DNA of 64,000 nt from Isoetes taiwanensis (taxonomy: Eukaryota; Streptophyta; Lycopodiopsida; Isoetales; Isoetaceae). Shown here one piece after another: positions 12,217 through 25,200 of the stretch; the first letter of the stretch is position 1; every line of letters starts with the position of its first letter. The stretch lies in the NCBI GenBank assembly GCA_021234155.1, contig JAJEKV010000169.1:748978-812977 (forward strand), read 5' to 3'. The position numbers and the translations under genes are program-made. The notes under the pieces are model-generated. The model searched no databases and had not been told where the DNA came from. It saw nothing but the letters and a program-made list of their open reading frames with translations.

Positions 12217-12820
12217 GTATTCAGGATGTTCCAACGTACTAAATATTGATTTGGCAGCAAAAGATAAAGTCATTGTCTTGGATTTAAATGGTGTGTTGGT
12301 AAAAACATTTGGTGCAAATGAACACATACGCTTGGAATCAGGATTGACAATGACATACACTAGCGTAAAAGAAAGTGATATTCGGACTGAAGCGTTGTTC
12401 TTCTTGAAGACTTTGTTACAGAAGTGTTGTGTTGGTATATGGTCATCAATGCAACTCTCTAATGTGGAAGATGTGCTGCAAGTACTATGTCCAGATTTGA
12501 GGGACGGATTTCTATTTGTATGGGGACAGGAAAAATGTGTGAAGACCAGTTTTCACCACCCTAACAAACCTGGCTATCCAGTCATGATGAAGCCACTTGG
12601 GAAAATATATGAGTCATACCCAAGATTTAAAGGTAAGACTTTGCTTCTTGATGATTCATTATACAAGTCTTACCTTAGCAGTCCCTGGAAACTTCTGCTA
12701 GTACCTGCATTCAAGATGGATGTTTATGATGAAGTGCTAACAGTACTCACCCCAAAGATAGAAGAAATACTGCAGGCCAAGACTGAGGAAAAAATGAAGT
12801 TACTGGTGAAGAATATGTAG
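12217..12820 (+). CDS. FCP1/NIF-like phosphatase domain exon, catalytic Asp altered
   Basis: About 200 codons are open from a splice acceptor (GTGTAG, ending at 12216) to a TAG stop. The fold matches the FCP1/NLI-interacting-factor group of HAD phosphatases, which remove phosphate from Ser/Thr in targets such as the RNA polymerase II tail. Motif I reads VLDLNGVLV where the family has DxDx(T/V). The first Asp is kept (codon at 12281) but the second, the general acid, is Asn. Motif IV 'LLLDDS' is present. No ATG opens the exon, so it needs an upstream exon, perhaps the broken coiled-coil gene. Likely a weak or inactive enzyme; alternatively a captured gene fragment. Confidence 0.6.
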
Positions 12821-12839
12821 CATAATAATAGGGGGTTTT

Positions 12840-14590
12840 TTTTGTATTTTTGTACGGTTTTTCCAATGGTTTTTATATGATTTGATGGGCGTATTGCACA
12901 AGGCCTACTAATTAGTACATCTAGAGTGCGCATTGTATTTGCATACGCTTGAATTAATTTTAATGCATCTTTTCAATAGTGTAGACCCATATATCATATA
13001 TATTTTTCCGTTTAAGTTCTATTTTTCGTATTACATTTTATTTTGCTCGACATGCAAAGCTCGAGCAGCTCATTTTAGGGTTCTTGTTAACTCCAAAATT
13101 AGATCTATGGGTTATGGTTTTTCGATCTCGAAAATCAAAGCAAAACCTCTTAGAAGTTGAAACATAGATCCGACAGAATGGAGAAGGTCTCTAGGTTTTG
13201 TTTGTGCCGTTTGGTTGCTGGAGATTTCGTCCTTGTTATACGGTGAACTAGCTTCCACAAAGGTATTCAATTTTTGCATTTCTGTTGCCAGGCCATTCCG
13301 CCCCATTCCAGATGGATTTGGACGAGTCCAAACAGTTGCAGTTGGATTTGGGCGAGTCCAGACAGTTCCAGACGGATTTGAGACTTGTTGCTTGTTTCCA
13401 GTAAAAAACTTGTGTCTCTGTCATGCTGTTGCTTTGCTATATTTTGAACTGTTCGAATAGAAGGATGAAATGAGCATATTTGGTGTCTTACCAGCCAAAA
13501 CGTGATCCGAGGTCTATGGTCAAGTTCCCCTGTGAAAATATAAGTGGGTCATTGTTTTGAAGCATACGTCCATGGCGAACTCTGTCATGTAAATGTAGGA
13601 GTTCATGGAACTCCTTGCTGTTTTTTGCTGGCCATAATCGACTGTCATCTCCATGTGCCTTCAGAAGTTTTTGCCCCTCGCTTCGAATATCTGTGGAATG
13701 ATATTGAAGCCCAAAGAGGTCGCAATGCAGGCGGCTGCATAAAGGCTATGATGCAAAGTAAGAACAACCCGTGCTTTTGGCAAAGGGCCCGCTGACTAGT
13801 AAATCTCCTCATTCTTTGTTGTTGGGTTATTTACGAGGGTGCTTTGGTAGTAAGAGCCGTGATCACAAAGCGTGGCTGTGAGTTTGAGTCTGAGGCAGTA
13901 ATATCTATTGTTTAAATTTGGTTTTTCCGGCACCCCAAAAACTTTTTAGATTTTTTTTTTAACTTGATTTCCTAAGATTTCGAGGGTTTTGGCGGCCGGA
14001 AAATAATTCCGATTTGCCAAAAATCGGGAAAATTTCCTTGGGGTTTAATTTCGCCCCTTTCTGATTTCGCCCCTTCCAATCCGGCATGCGTATGCCACGA
14101 TGAACAGCCCCATCTGATCTCCAAGCAGAGCATGCATATGCCACGATGAACAGCCCCATCTGATCTCCAAGCAGAGACGTGAAAGCTTTGTATATGATGC
14201 ATGCTTCTTCTTGCAAATAGGTTTGTGGCATTCGAGGAGCTCTTGAACGGACCTAAATTGAGGCAAGCATCTTGAAATTTCGGTTTCTTTCTCAATAACA
14301 GATTTGTTGTTGAAGGATTATGTGCAACGGTCGAATTTGCCCTCTTTTAAAGTCTGAGTTTTGAAGGGCACTGCCATAGATTAGATTGCTACTATGTTAA
14401 TCTAATGCTTGAGGAAATATGATGAAGTGAGGAGGCCGAATTTGTTGTCAATGGTTTGTCTACCTATGCATGAGAGGTTTGGAGGATTTACTGCAATGCA
14501 TGTCTCATTTTTTTCTCGCTTTTGATTCCAAAATGGCGATTCGGGGTTTCAATTTCATAAATATGTTTTGATCATTCTGTTTATCTTTCA
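12840..14590. other. Non-coding stretch with short tandem duplications
   Basis: No coherent gene. A GATTTGGRCGAGTCCARACAGTT-type unit of about 30 bp is repeated between 13310 and 13385. A ~49-bp unit containing GCCACGATGAACAGCCCC is tandemly duplicated at about 14083-14180. An open stretch at 13544-13795 reads plausibly as protein but has no splice context that I can support. Confidence 0.45.
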
Positions 14591-14599
14591 CTACAATGA

Positions 14600-15490
14600 T
14601 TTGGCCCTATGTTTTGCAGGTTTGGGCCAGAATATGGCTGCGTATGTGTAACAAAACTTCAAACTCTAGGTATTGCTTATTTTTTCCTTTTGAGATGTGT
14701 TCTTTATGTTCATCTTTCTTCCAGACATCTTGCAACAACAAAGGCAGCTATTTTCCACGTTTTAAGTGTGCCAAGCTATGTGTTGAAGAACTACCACCAC
14801 ATGTGGAAAGCCCAAGGTAATGACGATTATTTGATTTTAAATTCTTATAACCGACACAATAACATTTCAGATAATTTATCTGCGCATTTGATCATTTTCT
14901 ACCATTAGTAGCATTTCTTTATTAGGAATAGAAGTTATTCTTTATCTGTGCTAGAACTCTCTTTATTTTGCATGTTCAGCCTCGCTATCGTCTTATCTTT
15001 TATAGAGACTTGGGATCTCTGCGGTCATTATTTCTACCCAAAGGCTTCAGAACCTTTGAATCCCTTTACATGTAAGTACATTCCTCTCAAACCCTTATAA
15101 ATTTCAGTTTCTCTAAAATGATGTATCAACCTCATCAAGATTGTTCTGAAGTGTACTTCTTGAAAAGTCCCTGGTAAGATGCATGGTTGATTGTAAAATA
15201 CATGGCTGTAGAAACGTGGGATCTCTGCGATCATGATTTTTTGGCTTTGTATCAAGCTGATCAAGATTGTGGTGAAGCGTACTTCTTGAAGCGAGTCTTC
15301 AAGAAGAAGGATCTGCCCAATGCTGACCTTCTATTATTTTTGCAAATTGATTTTGCAAACTTCAAACGTGATTCCATCATGTACAACTTGCAAAAACTTA
15401 TGCTAGAGTATGATCCAGGCTTTGTAGGTGTAGTAGTCTTCCTTTCTGTTGTACTAGAGGCTTCCATAGCAAATCTTATGCTGGCTATAT
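14600..15490 (+). pseudogene. Exon-like fragments of an unrecognised gene
   Basis: Several short open stretches have splice-like borders: near 14620-14672, 14725-14818 (acceptor TTCCAG, donor AGGTAATG), 15005-15072 (donor before GTAAGTAC) and 15204-15490. The segments at about 15004-15175 and 15205-15300 share 'TGGGATCTCTGCG' and 'ATCAAGATTGT...GAAG(T/C)GTACTTCTTGAA', so part of the gene is tandemly duplicated. The protein pieces are not recognisable to me. Likely a decayed or captured host gene. Confidence 0.3.
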
Positions 15491-15599
15491 AGAAGACCTG
15501 CAAGATACACATGATTCTAACACAAGATACGCATGATTTTAACACATCCAGATATGCATCTATTCTGCAGTCAAAATGCATTTTTTCATCATCTCTTAC

Positions 15600-16591
15600 C
15601 CCCCACAAAGGTCAGCAATCTCAAGGCCATTCTCAGGCTTTGGCACTATTACACTGATAGCCTGGTTGCGGAGGATTGCCCGCCAACATTAGTAGGGCAT
15701 GCAGATTGCATGGGAGGGTTCGTGCAATTTTTGTATCGTGATGCAAAAGTGCAAGTGGTAGGAAGAGGAAGGCCAGCCCCCATCTTGAGGATCCCGAAAT
15801 AGTTGTGCTGCAAATACGAGAATCAAGATCACAAAAACCATACCGTCCACAAACTCTTGAGGCACCGCACGATGAACGTCTTAGTTATTAAGAAACAGCC
15901 GAGCATAAGAAAGCGAGGTGAAGGCTGTCCGAGAAAGTGTGTTATAACTTAGATCAATGTTCACAATGCTCACCGCCCCGGTGGAATCACTGTCCCGAAG
16001 CTTATTCCTCTGCAGCAGCAGGTCTGTCAATTTGAAGCCGAATATCGCCGATGGAATGCTTCCAGTAAATTCATTGAAGCTCAAATCTAGAAAGGTTAAC
16101 CTGTTGAGGCCACTTACAGGTCCCAAAGAGCCTGAGAAGGAATTCCTGGCAAGAGACAGATACTCCAATGTATATGGCAATGCAGGCAGGTCACCACTTA
16201 GAGCATTCTTTTGAAGATCAAGGTGAATCAAAGGGGATGTAATCCTTGGCAGGGAACCTGATAGACTGTTATGGGCCAATGTGAGTGTGTTTAGCCTTGG
16301 AAGGCTGCCAAGCCCGGATGGAATTGATCCTGTAAGGATATTGAAGCTCAAATCTAGACCCTCTAAGTTTACTAGATTTGAGATACAAGAGGAGATTGAA
16401 CCTGTTAATTTGTTCTTGCTGATACCAATGAACTGAAGATCTCTGAGCTCACCTATTGAATCTGGAAGCTTACCTCTAACTGCTCCAGGAACAAGTGTTA
16501 ACATTTTAAGATACTTGAGCTTACCAATAGAAGGCTCAAGCTGTCCAGAGAGGCCCGGCGCTCCGGTGAGACCGCTTCCAAGGCTAAGCAT
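15600..16591 (-). pseudogene. Leucine-rich-repeat protein gene fragment (plant extracellular LRR type)
   Basis: The main open frame (15881-16591, 236 codons) holds about nine plant-type LRRs of the form LxxLxLSxNxLTGSIPxxL, such as 'LEGLDLSFNILTGSIPSGL' and 'LTFLDLSFNEFTGSIPSAI'. These repeats form the ligand-binding or scaffold region of plant LRR receptors and secreted LRR proteins. No signal peptide or N-cap Cys pair precedes them, so the N-terminal part is missing. After a stop at 15878-15880 the homology seems to continue leftwards to about 15600 in another frame, with the asymmetric tail typical of kinase-less LRR proteins. There is no kinase domain. Confidence 0.7.
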
Positions 16592-16599
16592 AGTATCAG

Positions 16600-18900
16600 C
16601 AATCTATTTATGTGGAAGGCCTAAGGCAGCATTTACGTGGAATAGCATACGCACATTAGTTCCTTAATGTCATAGGTGATTCCCTTCTAATGTTATTCTT
16701 TTATTTATTAAAAAGAGGATGAGAAGTTGACAAACTAATAGCTATGTAGCAATGATGATATCCAAAGTGGTTACTAGAATGTGGTGATGTATGGGACTGG
16801 CAATGTGGTAATCTGTTGTATAGGACTGGAGATGTAGGTCACTCTTTTGATATGTATTTTTTCTCAATTTCGTCATGTATTTTTGATACATGGTTGTAAT
16901 TCCAAAGATGATGTGTATAGTAACAAACACGTAGAAGAATACCTTATACACATGATACTTCTAAATTCATGAACATGTAATGGCAAATACAGAATCTGCT
17001 TCGTCTGTTGGAGATGTAATTCAGAAAGATTACTCTTTTGGTACGTAATTGTTTCTTAAATTTGTGAAGTATTTAGTAACACATGGTTATAATTCCAGAA
17101 TTTGACACTAGAAAATGATATGCAGAATTTTAAATGTGCAGAAGAACATTTTATACGCAGACTGTTTGGGTAACGCCACTGCTTTAGAGTGCTTTTTTGT
17201 TCGTAAGTTTTATAGCAGAGTTTTCCGGCTCCCTTGAAGACAGTGGCTCCCTGCTGTGTCTTTATTTTTCAATCTTCTATTGTGTGGCTCTCAAAATTGC
17301 TCTGCTTGGGTAGTTTCCAAAACATCGAAGCTTCTGCAATCGGATAACTTTTGATTGATTTTATGATTGATTATCCTCTTTAGCCCCTACTTGGCCTAAT
17401 TGGTTCCTAGCACTTTGATATTGTGCACAGAGTTCTTTATGAGACAATCCAACATACAAGCTCTCTAATTTGTATTCGGTGTTGATGCAAATCAGGAACT
17501 TCAAAGCCCGTATTATGGTTCCTTTTTAGTGGCGAATGTTGTATGAGTCCCATGATGTCTTTTGGAGACTTTCATCTATATTCTTTATCTCATCATTGTG
17601 CCATGATGTCTTTTCTAATACCTGCTGATATAAAGTCATGATGCACCAGATCAGTTTATGGTGCCAATTTTGAGTTGATGAAATTAGGGAAATTATACGT
17701 AAGGTAAAAAGTTATACATTATGGATTTCCTTTTCCAGAGGACAATGCAAAGAGGCCTGGATCCAGTGGGAGCTGGCAGTGTTTTGCCTCCGATAGAAGC
17801 TTTCATTGTTCAATTCACGAGCTCGGCATTGGTACAAGAAAGAAATATGAGAAAAACACACTCTTTGGCCATGTTATTGTATTAACATGTTGATATTTCT
17901 TAGTCTGGAATTCTATTCTTTTGCTGGAAGCACGTTTATGGGTGCTTCTATCTGTCTAAATGCAATAATGGGTTGCATTTGGACCAATAACTGAGCTAAT
18001 TATGATAGTGCTCTGTATTTATGGTTTCGTGATTTGCATAAGGCGTATTTTGATTATTGTTAAAAATTACGCTTAAAAGGCAACAAAAAACTAATATAAA
18101 CCAACAAGTTGCACTTTAAAAACTAGACACGTTTCATTCTCACTTGAAAATCGATTTGTTACAAATGCTAAAGCAAAGACCAACATGTACCTCACGGATT
18201 GGCCTTGCTCTTTGTTGTTTGGTCTAGGTATAAATGGTTTATATATCATGTCCAGAAAGAACAGGCTGCAGATACTGTGTACAGTTTCTTCAAACATTGT
18301 AGTAAATGTTATGTTGGCTGCCCTGATATCCCTTTCAATGCATGGTATACATTTATGGCTTAGCTAGCCCAACAAAGATTTTAGCGATTGTTAAATAATA
18401 TGCGTGCCTTATGCACCCTCCTATATTGAAACACGTATTAACAATGGCATTTCTAACACAACATCAAACTCAAACTCACATTTTATAATTTGACCAGGAA
18501 TCAAGCGTCCATCCTTTAAGTTGCATATCAGAGTACCACAATCATTCCCTCGACACTCAGATGACACCATAGCCGTGCACAATGTATCCCCAATTAGTGC
18601 ACTCCATTTTACCACATTGTGGACACTCAATTTGCAAACAAACTTATGTGTCTCAAGATGGCTCCTACTTAGTTCTACCACCTATCCCCTCTATAGTTAT
18701 AGCACCTACACACCTGCATGTCATCTATAATGTATGGTTATGCCATCTGCCCATAATTAGTAGTACATCAACTATTAAATGGTTGCCTTCCATATATTAT
18801 GGCTTCACACTTATATAGCATTCTCACTTTTCAAATTTAAACACATTAATAACCTATGTGATGTTTATTTCTAATTCATTTTACTTACTACACAAAGATC
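16600..18900. other. AT-rich non-coding stretch
   Basis: No gene recognised. A short exon-like piece near 17738-17850 (after CTTTTCCAG) reads as 'RGLDPVGAGSVLPPIEAF' but stands alone. The right part may be the body of a non-autonomous Helitron that ends at 18947. Confidence 0.4.
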
Positions 18901-18918
18901 TGCCAATGTATGTAGCTA

Positions 18919-18948
18919 TGCCCGGCAACGCCGGGCACCGTTACTAGT
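18919..18948 (+). mobile_element. Helitron-like 3' terminus
   Basis: The hairpin TGCCCGGC-aac-GCCGGGCA (18919-18937) is followed 6 nt later by CTAG at 18944-18947 and then a T. A GC hairpin a few bases before CTRR with insertion ahead of T is the Helitron 3' signature. The element would extend to the left. I could not place its 5' TC end, and I see no Rep/helicase gene, so it would be non-autonomous. Confidence 0.6.
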
Positions 18949-18949
18949 T

Positions 18950-19880
18950 ATATCTGTAAGTCTAAGTTTGAGGCAGTAGCTATTTACAAATCTGGTTGCC
19001 ATTTTAAGCTTGTTGCCATTTTAAGCTTGTTGCTCACGATTTTGGTTAAGTTGAATTGTTGTGGCAATCTTATATGGAGGACTTATTGAAATCTTGATTC
19101 AAGATTGTGGTTGTTTTATTCGAAATCCATATTCTAACAATTGCAGGTAAATGTAAATGTAAATGTGGTAAACTAATATTACCATAGATGTATGGAAATT
19201 GAGGCATATCCTGCTGCAACTTTTTCCTTGTAGAAGTAGGCTTTGTATTTGTGCTTCTACTTCATCCGAGAATTTACTTTTGCTCAGGCACCTTGGATAG
19301 CCTTATGAATTGGATAGCCTTATGAATATGAGTGGTATTGATACGATTCATTGTTTATAGGGAACTATTCAACTGATTAACAGCATCTGCCCTGTGCAAG
19401 AAGGGAAACTGCTTCACAAGGAATCTAAGGTTTTTCCTTAATAGGTTTTTCCTGTTCAGTTTCAGCAACTCCGGGCAGAGGTTAACCAGCTTCTGCATCA
19501 TCTCGGTTGGCAGACTTTCTCACTATCTCATAAGACAGATCTCGGCTCGCCATTGATCCACTGCAATTCATATAGATTGGCAGCTGGCCCGCTAAATATC
19601 TCTGACTTTCGGATGCAGCAGGAGTTCGCCCACAAATCCCTGTTCATGGTCTACAAGTTACTATTCATGACCAAGATTTGCTGTTTTATGTCGCCCATCT
19701 CTCTCCCTTTGTTACAGGTACCATGCTATATTTTGCTGTCCCGGCCTTTTCTCCAAAACACCATGCATAATAAAGGTAAGGAAAAATCTTATAATAATAG
19801 CCCCTTCTCTTCCTTTATTTGAACGTCCACTTTTTTATAAGGAAAAGGCCCTTTATCCTTAGAATCTTGGCCCTTTTTCC
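18950..19880. other. Non-coding stretch with two micro-duplications
   Basis: TTGCCATTTTAAGCTTG is repeated in tandem at about 18998-19032, and TTGGATAGCCTTATGAA at about 19290-19325. Exon-like pieces near 19360-19430 and 19463-19560 have no recognisable product. Confidence 0.4.
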
Positions 19881-19890
19881 CGTAATATTA

Positions 19891-20621
19891 CTCACATATG
19901 GTGTCAGATTTTCATGTGCCTGGGCTTGTTGGAAAGCTGGTTCAGAGATCTTTCCAACGGTGTATGATACCTGCATGCTTGGCTTTGTTTCTGTGCTCAA
20001 ATTGGCACTTTTCCGGGCTGTGTGCTAGGGTTTCTGTGGCAACCGGTAGACACTTCGACGGACTGTATCTCTCACATCCGGTGTCAGATTTTCATGTGCT
20101 TGAGCTTGTTGGAAAGCTGGTTCAGAGAGCTTTCCAAGGTGTATGATACCTGCATGTTTGTCTTTGTTTCAGTGCTCAAATCTGCTGTTTTCCGGGCTGT
20201 GTGCTAGGGTTTTTGTGGCAGCCCTTCTTCTTCCTTCTTTGAGAAGTATAGCCCTCGCCTGATGCCGTTGTTGGCCTTGGCCACGCGGTGTTGAAAGGTG
20301 TGTGTTGTACTCTTATTGAAGGTTACGAGAATGTTTTACTAATTCATACCCTAGTTCCTGATGGTGTTGTTGATGAAAGTCCGACACCAATATAGGGATT
20401 GGCGTATGTTTTAGTAAGTATTCGATTGGTCTCGTCTTGCAGGAGAATTTTGATCAGTCATATCTCTCGCATCCGGTGTCAGATTTTCATGTGCTTGGGC
20501 TTGTTGGAAAGCTGGTTCAGAGAGCTTTCCAATGATGTATGATACCTGCATGCTTGTCTTTGTTTCAGTGCTCAAATCTGCATTTTTCCGGGCTGTGTGC
20601 TAGGGTTTTTGTGGCAGCCGG
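19891..20621 (+). repeat. Three ~155-bp repeats at the 5' side of the LINE
   Basis: Copies begin near 19891, 20071 and 20465. All share GGTGTCAGATTTTCATGTG, the inverted pair TTGGAAAGCT / AGCTTTCCAA (20109-20118 with 20128-20137; 20504-20513 with 20523-20532; one base changed in copy 1), GATACCTGCATG and CCGGGCTGTGTGCTAGGGTT. The first two are 180 bp apart, the third 394 bp further. They lead directly into the LINE ORF1. They may be promoter-bearing 5' UTR monomers or an unrelated repeat. Confidence 0.8.
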
Positions 20622-20664
20622 TACACACCAGATATCCAGGAGTCGTCGCCCAAGTCATACCCCA

Positions 20665-22230
20665 AGTCATGGCCACAGACACAGTCCCGTGTGTGGACCC
20701 ACACTTGGTTGGTGAGCTACCTCAGACCACACCAACCCATCCTAGGAAGGCCCAAACACACCAACCACCGGTTGACCCCACGCAGGCAGAGCCCTCTGGG
20801 GAAGACCATGAAGCGGGACCACCAAGGAAGAGGCCTCGGGCAGAGGGAGAGACGTCTTCCATGAAGAGGGAGGCCCGAGCCAAGGCCTAGTCGACCCGAC
20901 AGGCGGGCCACACAGGCAATCTGCCAGTCGAACCTTGGAGCCGCATCCAGGCGAGGGTTGACGCCAACAGTGCACGCCTTGTAGGCCTCCCGACAGAGGT
21001 GGAGAACATAACATCTCGGATGTTGCGCAGGCAGTTGGTGCCAGAAAAACGACGAATCACAGAATTGGAGGATCGCGTACGACAGGCAGATGATAGCATC
21101 CACTTGCTACAATTTGACAGACATCAATACCAGCAGGAGCTTGCGTGATATGAGGGGCTGTAGACACCGTGGTTCGCAGCCTTATGGAAGCCGGGACGCA
21201 GACGAAACCTGCAGAGCAGGAGACACTGTGAACCCCGCTCGGATCTAGGCCGAGGTTGAGGAGGCTAAGGCCACGGCACGAGGAGCACAGGCCGCCCTCC
21301 TGTCAGAGGTTGCGGAGGCCGCCACTGTGAGACAAGGATTCCAAGTTGCTTTGGAAGTTAGCCAGGCAGAACTGAGTGCTCTTCGGAGTAAGGATTTAGC
21401 ACGAGATCGGGAGCTACAGGAGCTTCGGGCGGCCGTTGCCCAGCAAGGCAAGGGCCTCCATGCCGAGGCACATGAGCAACTCCGCCATTGCACGCGGGAG
21501 ATGGCAAGACATGACAACGTCCTGCAAGAGCTGAGCTCCGTGACCGGAGAACGAAACCACAAAGAAAGAACACACCAACCCCGGGCGAACCCACCAACCT
21601 ACGGGGACGCCAACACGGAACACATGCCGCCGGACATATCGATCACGCCGCCGCCACCACCCGGCGCCGCCCCGCCCTACTATGCCTCACCCACCTCAAC
21701 CAACACCTGGTGCGGCCCCCGCCAAACTCCAGGAACAGAGACGCAGGAGCCGCAATGTGGTAGTGCGAGGCCTGACGGAGGAGTCGGGAGAACATCTCAC
21801 TTCCCGACTCCAGACACGAATCTTGGACCGGATGATGTTCCCAGCACCTGTGACCATTGGAAAGGCGAGTCGTCATGGAATTCCCGGCCACCGCGCCCGG
21901 TGGTCATCTTCACGCTTGAGAGCGTGCGGGCGGGTGGCCATCCCCGTCGGGCTGGGAAGTTGAAGGGAACGGCTCAACGTTGGACCGACTTGACCCCAAA
22001 GCCTGGAGAGACCCGGCGCGAACCGCCAAAGTCGTGGACTGCCGCAGAGACGAGGAGGGGCGCGGGGCTGGTCCGGGAAGGATGCGGGAATTCAGCAGCC
22101 AAACAGGGGATGCGGGCACCGGCCCCTCGAGTCCCCTTTGAGGGGCCCCAGCCGCACAGTGCATCCACATCTTCCGCCCCCCAGGACCACCACTACCACC
22201 GACCTCGGTGGCGATGCATGCCACTAAATA
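20665..22230 (+). pseudogene. LINE ORF1 (RNA-binding, coiled-coil), broken
   Basis: ORF1 products of LINEs coat the element RNA. Here a Pro-rich start is followed by a basic 'PPRKRPRAEG' patch. Next come two coiled-coil runs (about 20930-21150 and 21330-21540, for example 'ELSALRSKDLARDRELQEL'), a Pro-rich linker, and near 21735 'RRRSRNVVVRGLTEESG', which resembles the RRM start of L1-type ORF1 proteins. The segments lie in more than one frame. The longest continuous piece is 21327-22283 (318 codons), but it changes away from the RRM frame. Confidence 0.6.
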
Positions 22231-22236
22231 GGGATC

Positions 22237-25200
22237 GTGCCTCGGCGGGTATCCCGGAATTGCCGTGGCTTTCCATGGCGTAAGGGGACAATCTCAATTC
22301 GCCGCCATGGACATGGACCTTATCTTCCTCATGGAAACATGGGAACATGCCGGTCACAAGGCTACCGATTTGCCAGATACCAGCTACTCTCGGCCTTCAA
22401 TGAGTGCACCGAAACGAGGACACGGAGGAATTGCGTATACTACCCGACATGCCTTTGGCCCAATCGGCTCCCCTTGCAAGGCGACGAGGCTAACAATATA
22501 CCGTGGGTACGAGTGTAGAACAAATGATGGCAGCCCTCTCTTTGTGGCGGCTTGCTACTTCCCACATGCCGAGAGCAACTTTTACCGCGACGCACTTGGA
22601 TGTGGATGTGCAGGAGCCCTATGTCGATCTATATGATGACATACGTTAGCAATTTGCACAATTGGGCAAGGTCATGTTGCTTGAGATTTCAATGCGCCGC
22701 GACAGGGGCGCAGATCCCAAAATTTGCACCTCTAGCCGAGGATGTGTTGCAAATGGACCCCCTGGGAGATGGTTTGGCCAAGGGCGCCGATGACGGATAG
22801 TGACACGGTATGGCCGCAGCATTTCCGTTGTTCTTTGAAGATCTTTGACCCGGTCATTTGCAATGGGCTAGCACGCTGGCCGGCCCTCCACCGCTTCACT
22901 TGTAGACGGGGAAACCAGGGGCGCACCAAGTGTGGTGGATTACATGCTAGCAGACGAGCAATGCCTACACTTGATCACTCGCGCTTCGATGTCGGGACGG
23001 TGGCCGGACGAGGAAGTAGATTTCACCATCACCGTTCTTGCGGATAGATTGGCAAGGCCAACCGAAAGCACCCATTGCCCCAACACCCCATGTACCACGG
23101 GCTAAGGCCCGACTATGATCATGCGCGGCGGTCTATGCGAGGATGCTTGAGCATGAGCTGCCGGAGTGCCGCAACTCCCCACACTTCAACAAATAGATGG
23201 CCCAAATGAACCATCTCCTTCGAGGGTAGGGGATGATGCTTTTTGGAGAGGCCGCTCTCGACGATCCACGGGGCTGCAACCACCTTCCCCGCAATCACTG
23301 GTTCGATGACGAAATGTCGGAGTGAAAACGATGGCTCCGCCAAGTGCCGACCCCACCATTCGCCGCGCAGGCCGCCCGGTCATATACGCCCCTTCCTCAA
23401 GACCAAAACGCCAGGTACCTTTATGGAGCACCAAAGAATGATGTTTGGTCTTCTAGACCGCCACCCTAGGGCCTTTTGGAGAAAGGTCTTGAGTAAGCCC
23501 GCACAGTCCACGTCCACGAAATATTACCCCGAACAATGGGTGAGATACTTGCGGCGGTTGTATGACCCAATGGGAAGCGGGCACCGGGTACCTCCATGAG
23601 GCCTAGCCTAGCGGGTCATTCTTGAAGGGGATATCATAATGGGCACCTGCAACTCTTAACGGGAAGGCAGATTGGATGGTATGCGGTGAGCTTCTCAAGT
23701 GGGCGGGCCCCAATGGTGCCGTTCTCACAAAGACTTCACCGGGGCATTGCAAGAAGGCTTCCCCGCGACCGGACTACCAGAGTTGTGCCCATATACAAAG
23801 CGAGGGGACCCCCACGCCTGAAACTATCGTACCATTATGGTCAGGTTACGTCTTTGCCAAGTTGCTTGCCGGGATTCTTGGCGGCGATTGACACTTTAGG
23901 CGGAGGATGGAGAAGTCGCGGGCTCTCCGCCGCGAGGCTTCTTCGCCCGGCATTCTACTATTGACCATATCTTCACTCTGCGAACACTCATAGAGGATAG
24001 CGGAATCGGCCTTGAGAATCTGTCTTGTTGCTTTGTGGATTTCGCAAAAGGCTTTTTGACACACGGTGCCTCGGGATAAGTTGTGGGACAGATTGAGAGG
24101 CGACTAGGGACCCCCGTCAACTTGCGTAATGCTATATACGCATTATCTGAGGCTTGCTCCGGCCGTCTCACACCTTGTCGGGAGCCCGTTGTTAGTAGCA
24201 TTGGGGTGCGCCGGGGCTGCCCTCTATCCCCGACGCTCTTTTGCTTGTACATTGACCAGCTAGAAGAATGGCTAGGCGAAAGCACCTGAGGCGGTTGATG
24301 CACCACATAATCCGCAACTCATATATCGCGATGATGTTGACCTGCCGCATATACCCCAGAGGACATGCAACGCCACCTGGATGCTTTGGACACTTTCTGC
24401 CAATTCACTCCGACATGAGAGTTAACTTGGCCAAGACAAGGGTGCTGCTGGTCCCATCATCCCGGCACCCACGCCTTCCCTCATTCACTTACCAAAAGGG
24501 CAGGTAGTGGAGGTGGCTCGCCTTATAAGTATTTGGGCATTGAGTTTTCTACTACCACACACGATGCATCCATCGTTTACGGGTCACTGCAGTTTGGAAA
24601 GCCCCCGTATGCAATGCAAAACAACAATCACAAGGCGTAGCGGTATGCATGGGGTCACCAGCACACTTGTTCGGGGCCTTGGTTGAACCGGGTCCTCCTC
24701 TATGGGGCGAATGTGGGGGCAGTGATATCCCTCACCACTTGGAATGATCTAGAGCAGTACAGAAGGCTTTCTTGGCCCTAACCGGGAGTGAAATCCACGG
24801 TCCCATATCGGATCTTGCTCCAGAGACGGGCTTCCTTCCATTACAGAGGGGCTGCGTTGGAACGTCACATTATTTACTTCCGAAGGTGGTGGCTATGGAT
24901 GAAGCCCGGCTGCCCAACCTTGCTTTAGCGGTGGCGATGGGCCCGCAGCGACTCAAAGCTTCTTTGGAAAGACAAGCAAGCCCGGTGGTTCTTGCTATGG
25001 AATGTGCGAGCACACGGATGTGGACCCGGCATACACCGAAGGAGCGTGCGTCGCCTTGAAGCAAGATTTCCGGATGCTTGCTTCATGGCCAAGCTTTGGG
25101 ATCACGAGGCCCCGTCACATGTCAAGGTGGCAAATTATCGACAGCGAGGTTAATCCCATGTTCACGAGGGGCCCACACCACTACTACGCACCCATCTACC

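Noticed and set aside
15533-15802. Plus-strand 89-codon frame
   Set aside because: Antisense of the decayed 3' part of the LRR pseudogene, whose sense reading has recognisable features.
20717-21103. Minus-strand Cys-rich 128-codon frame
   Set aside because: Antisense shadow of the GC-rich LINE ORF1; no splice or domain support.
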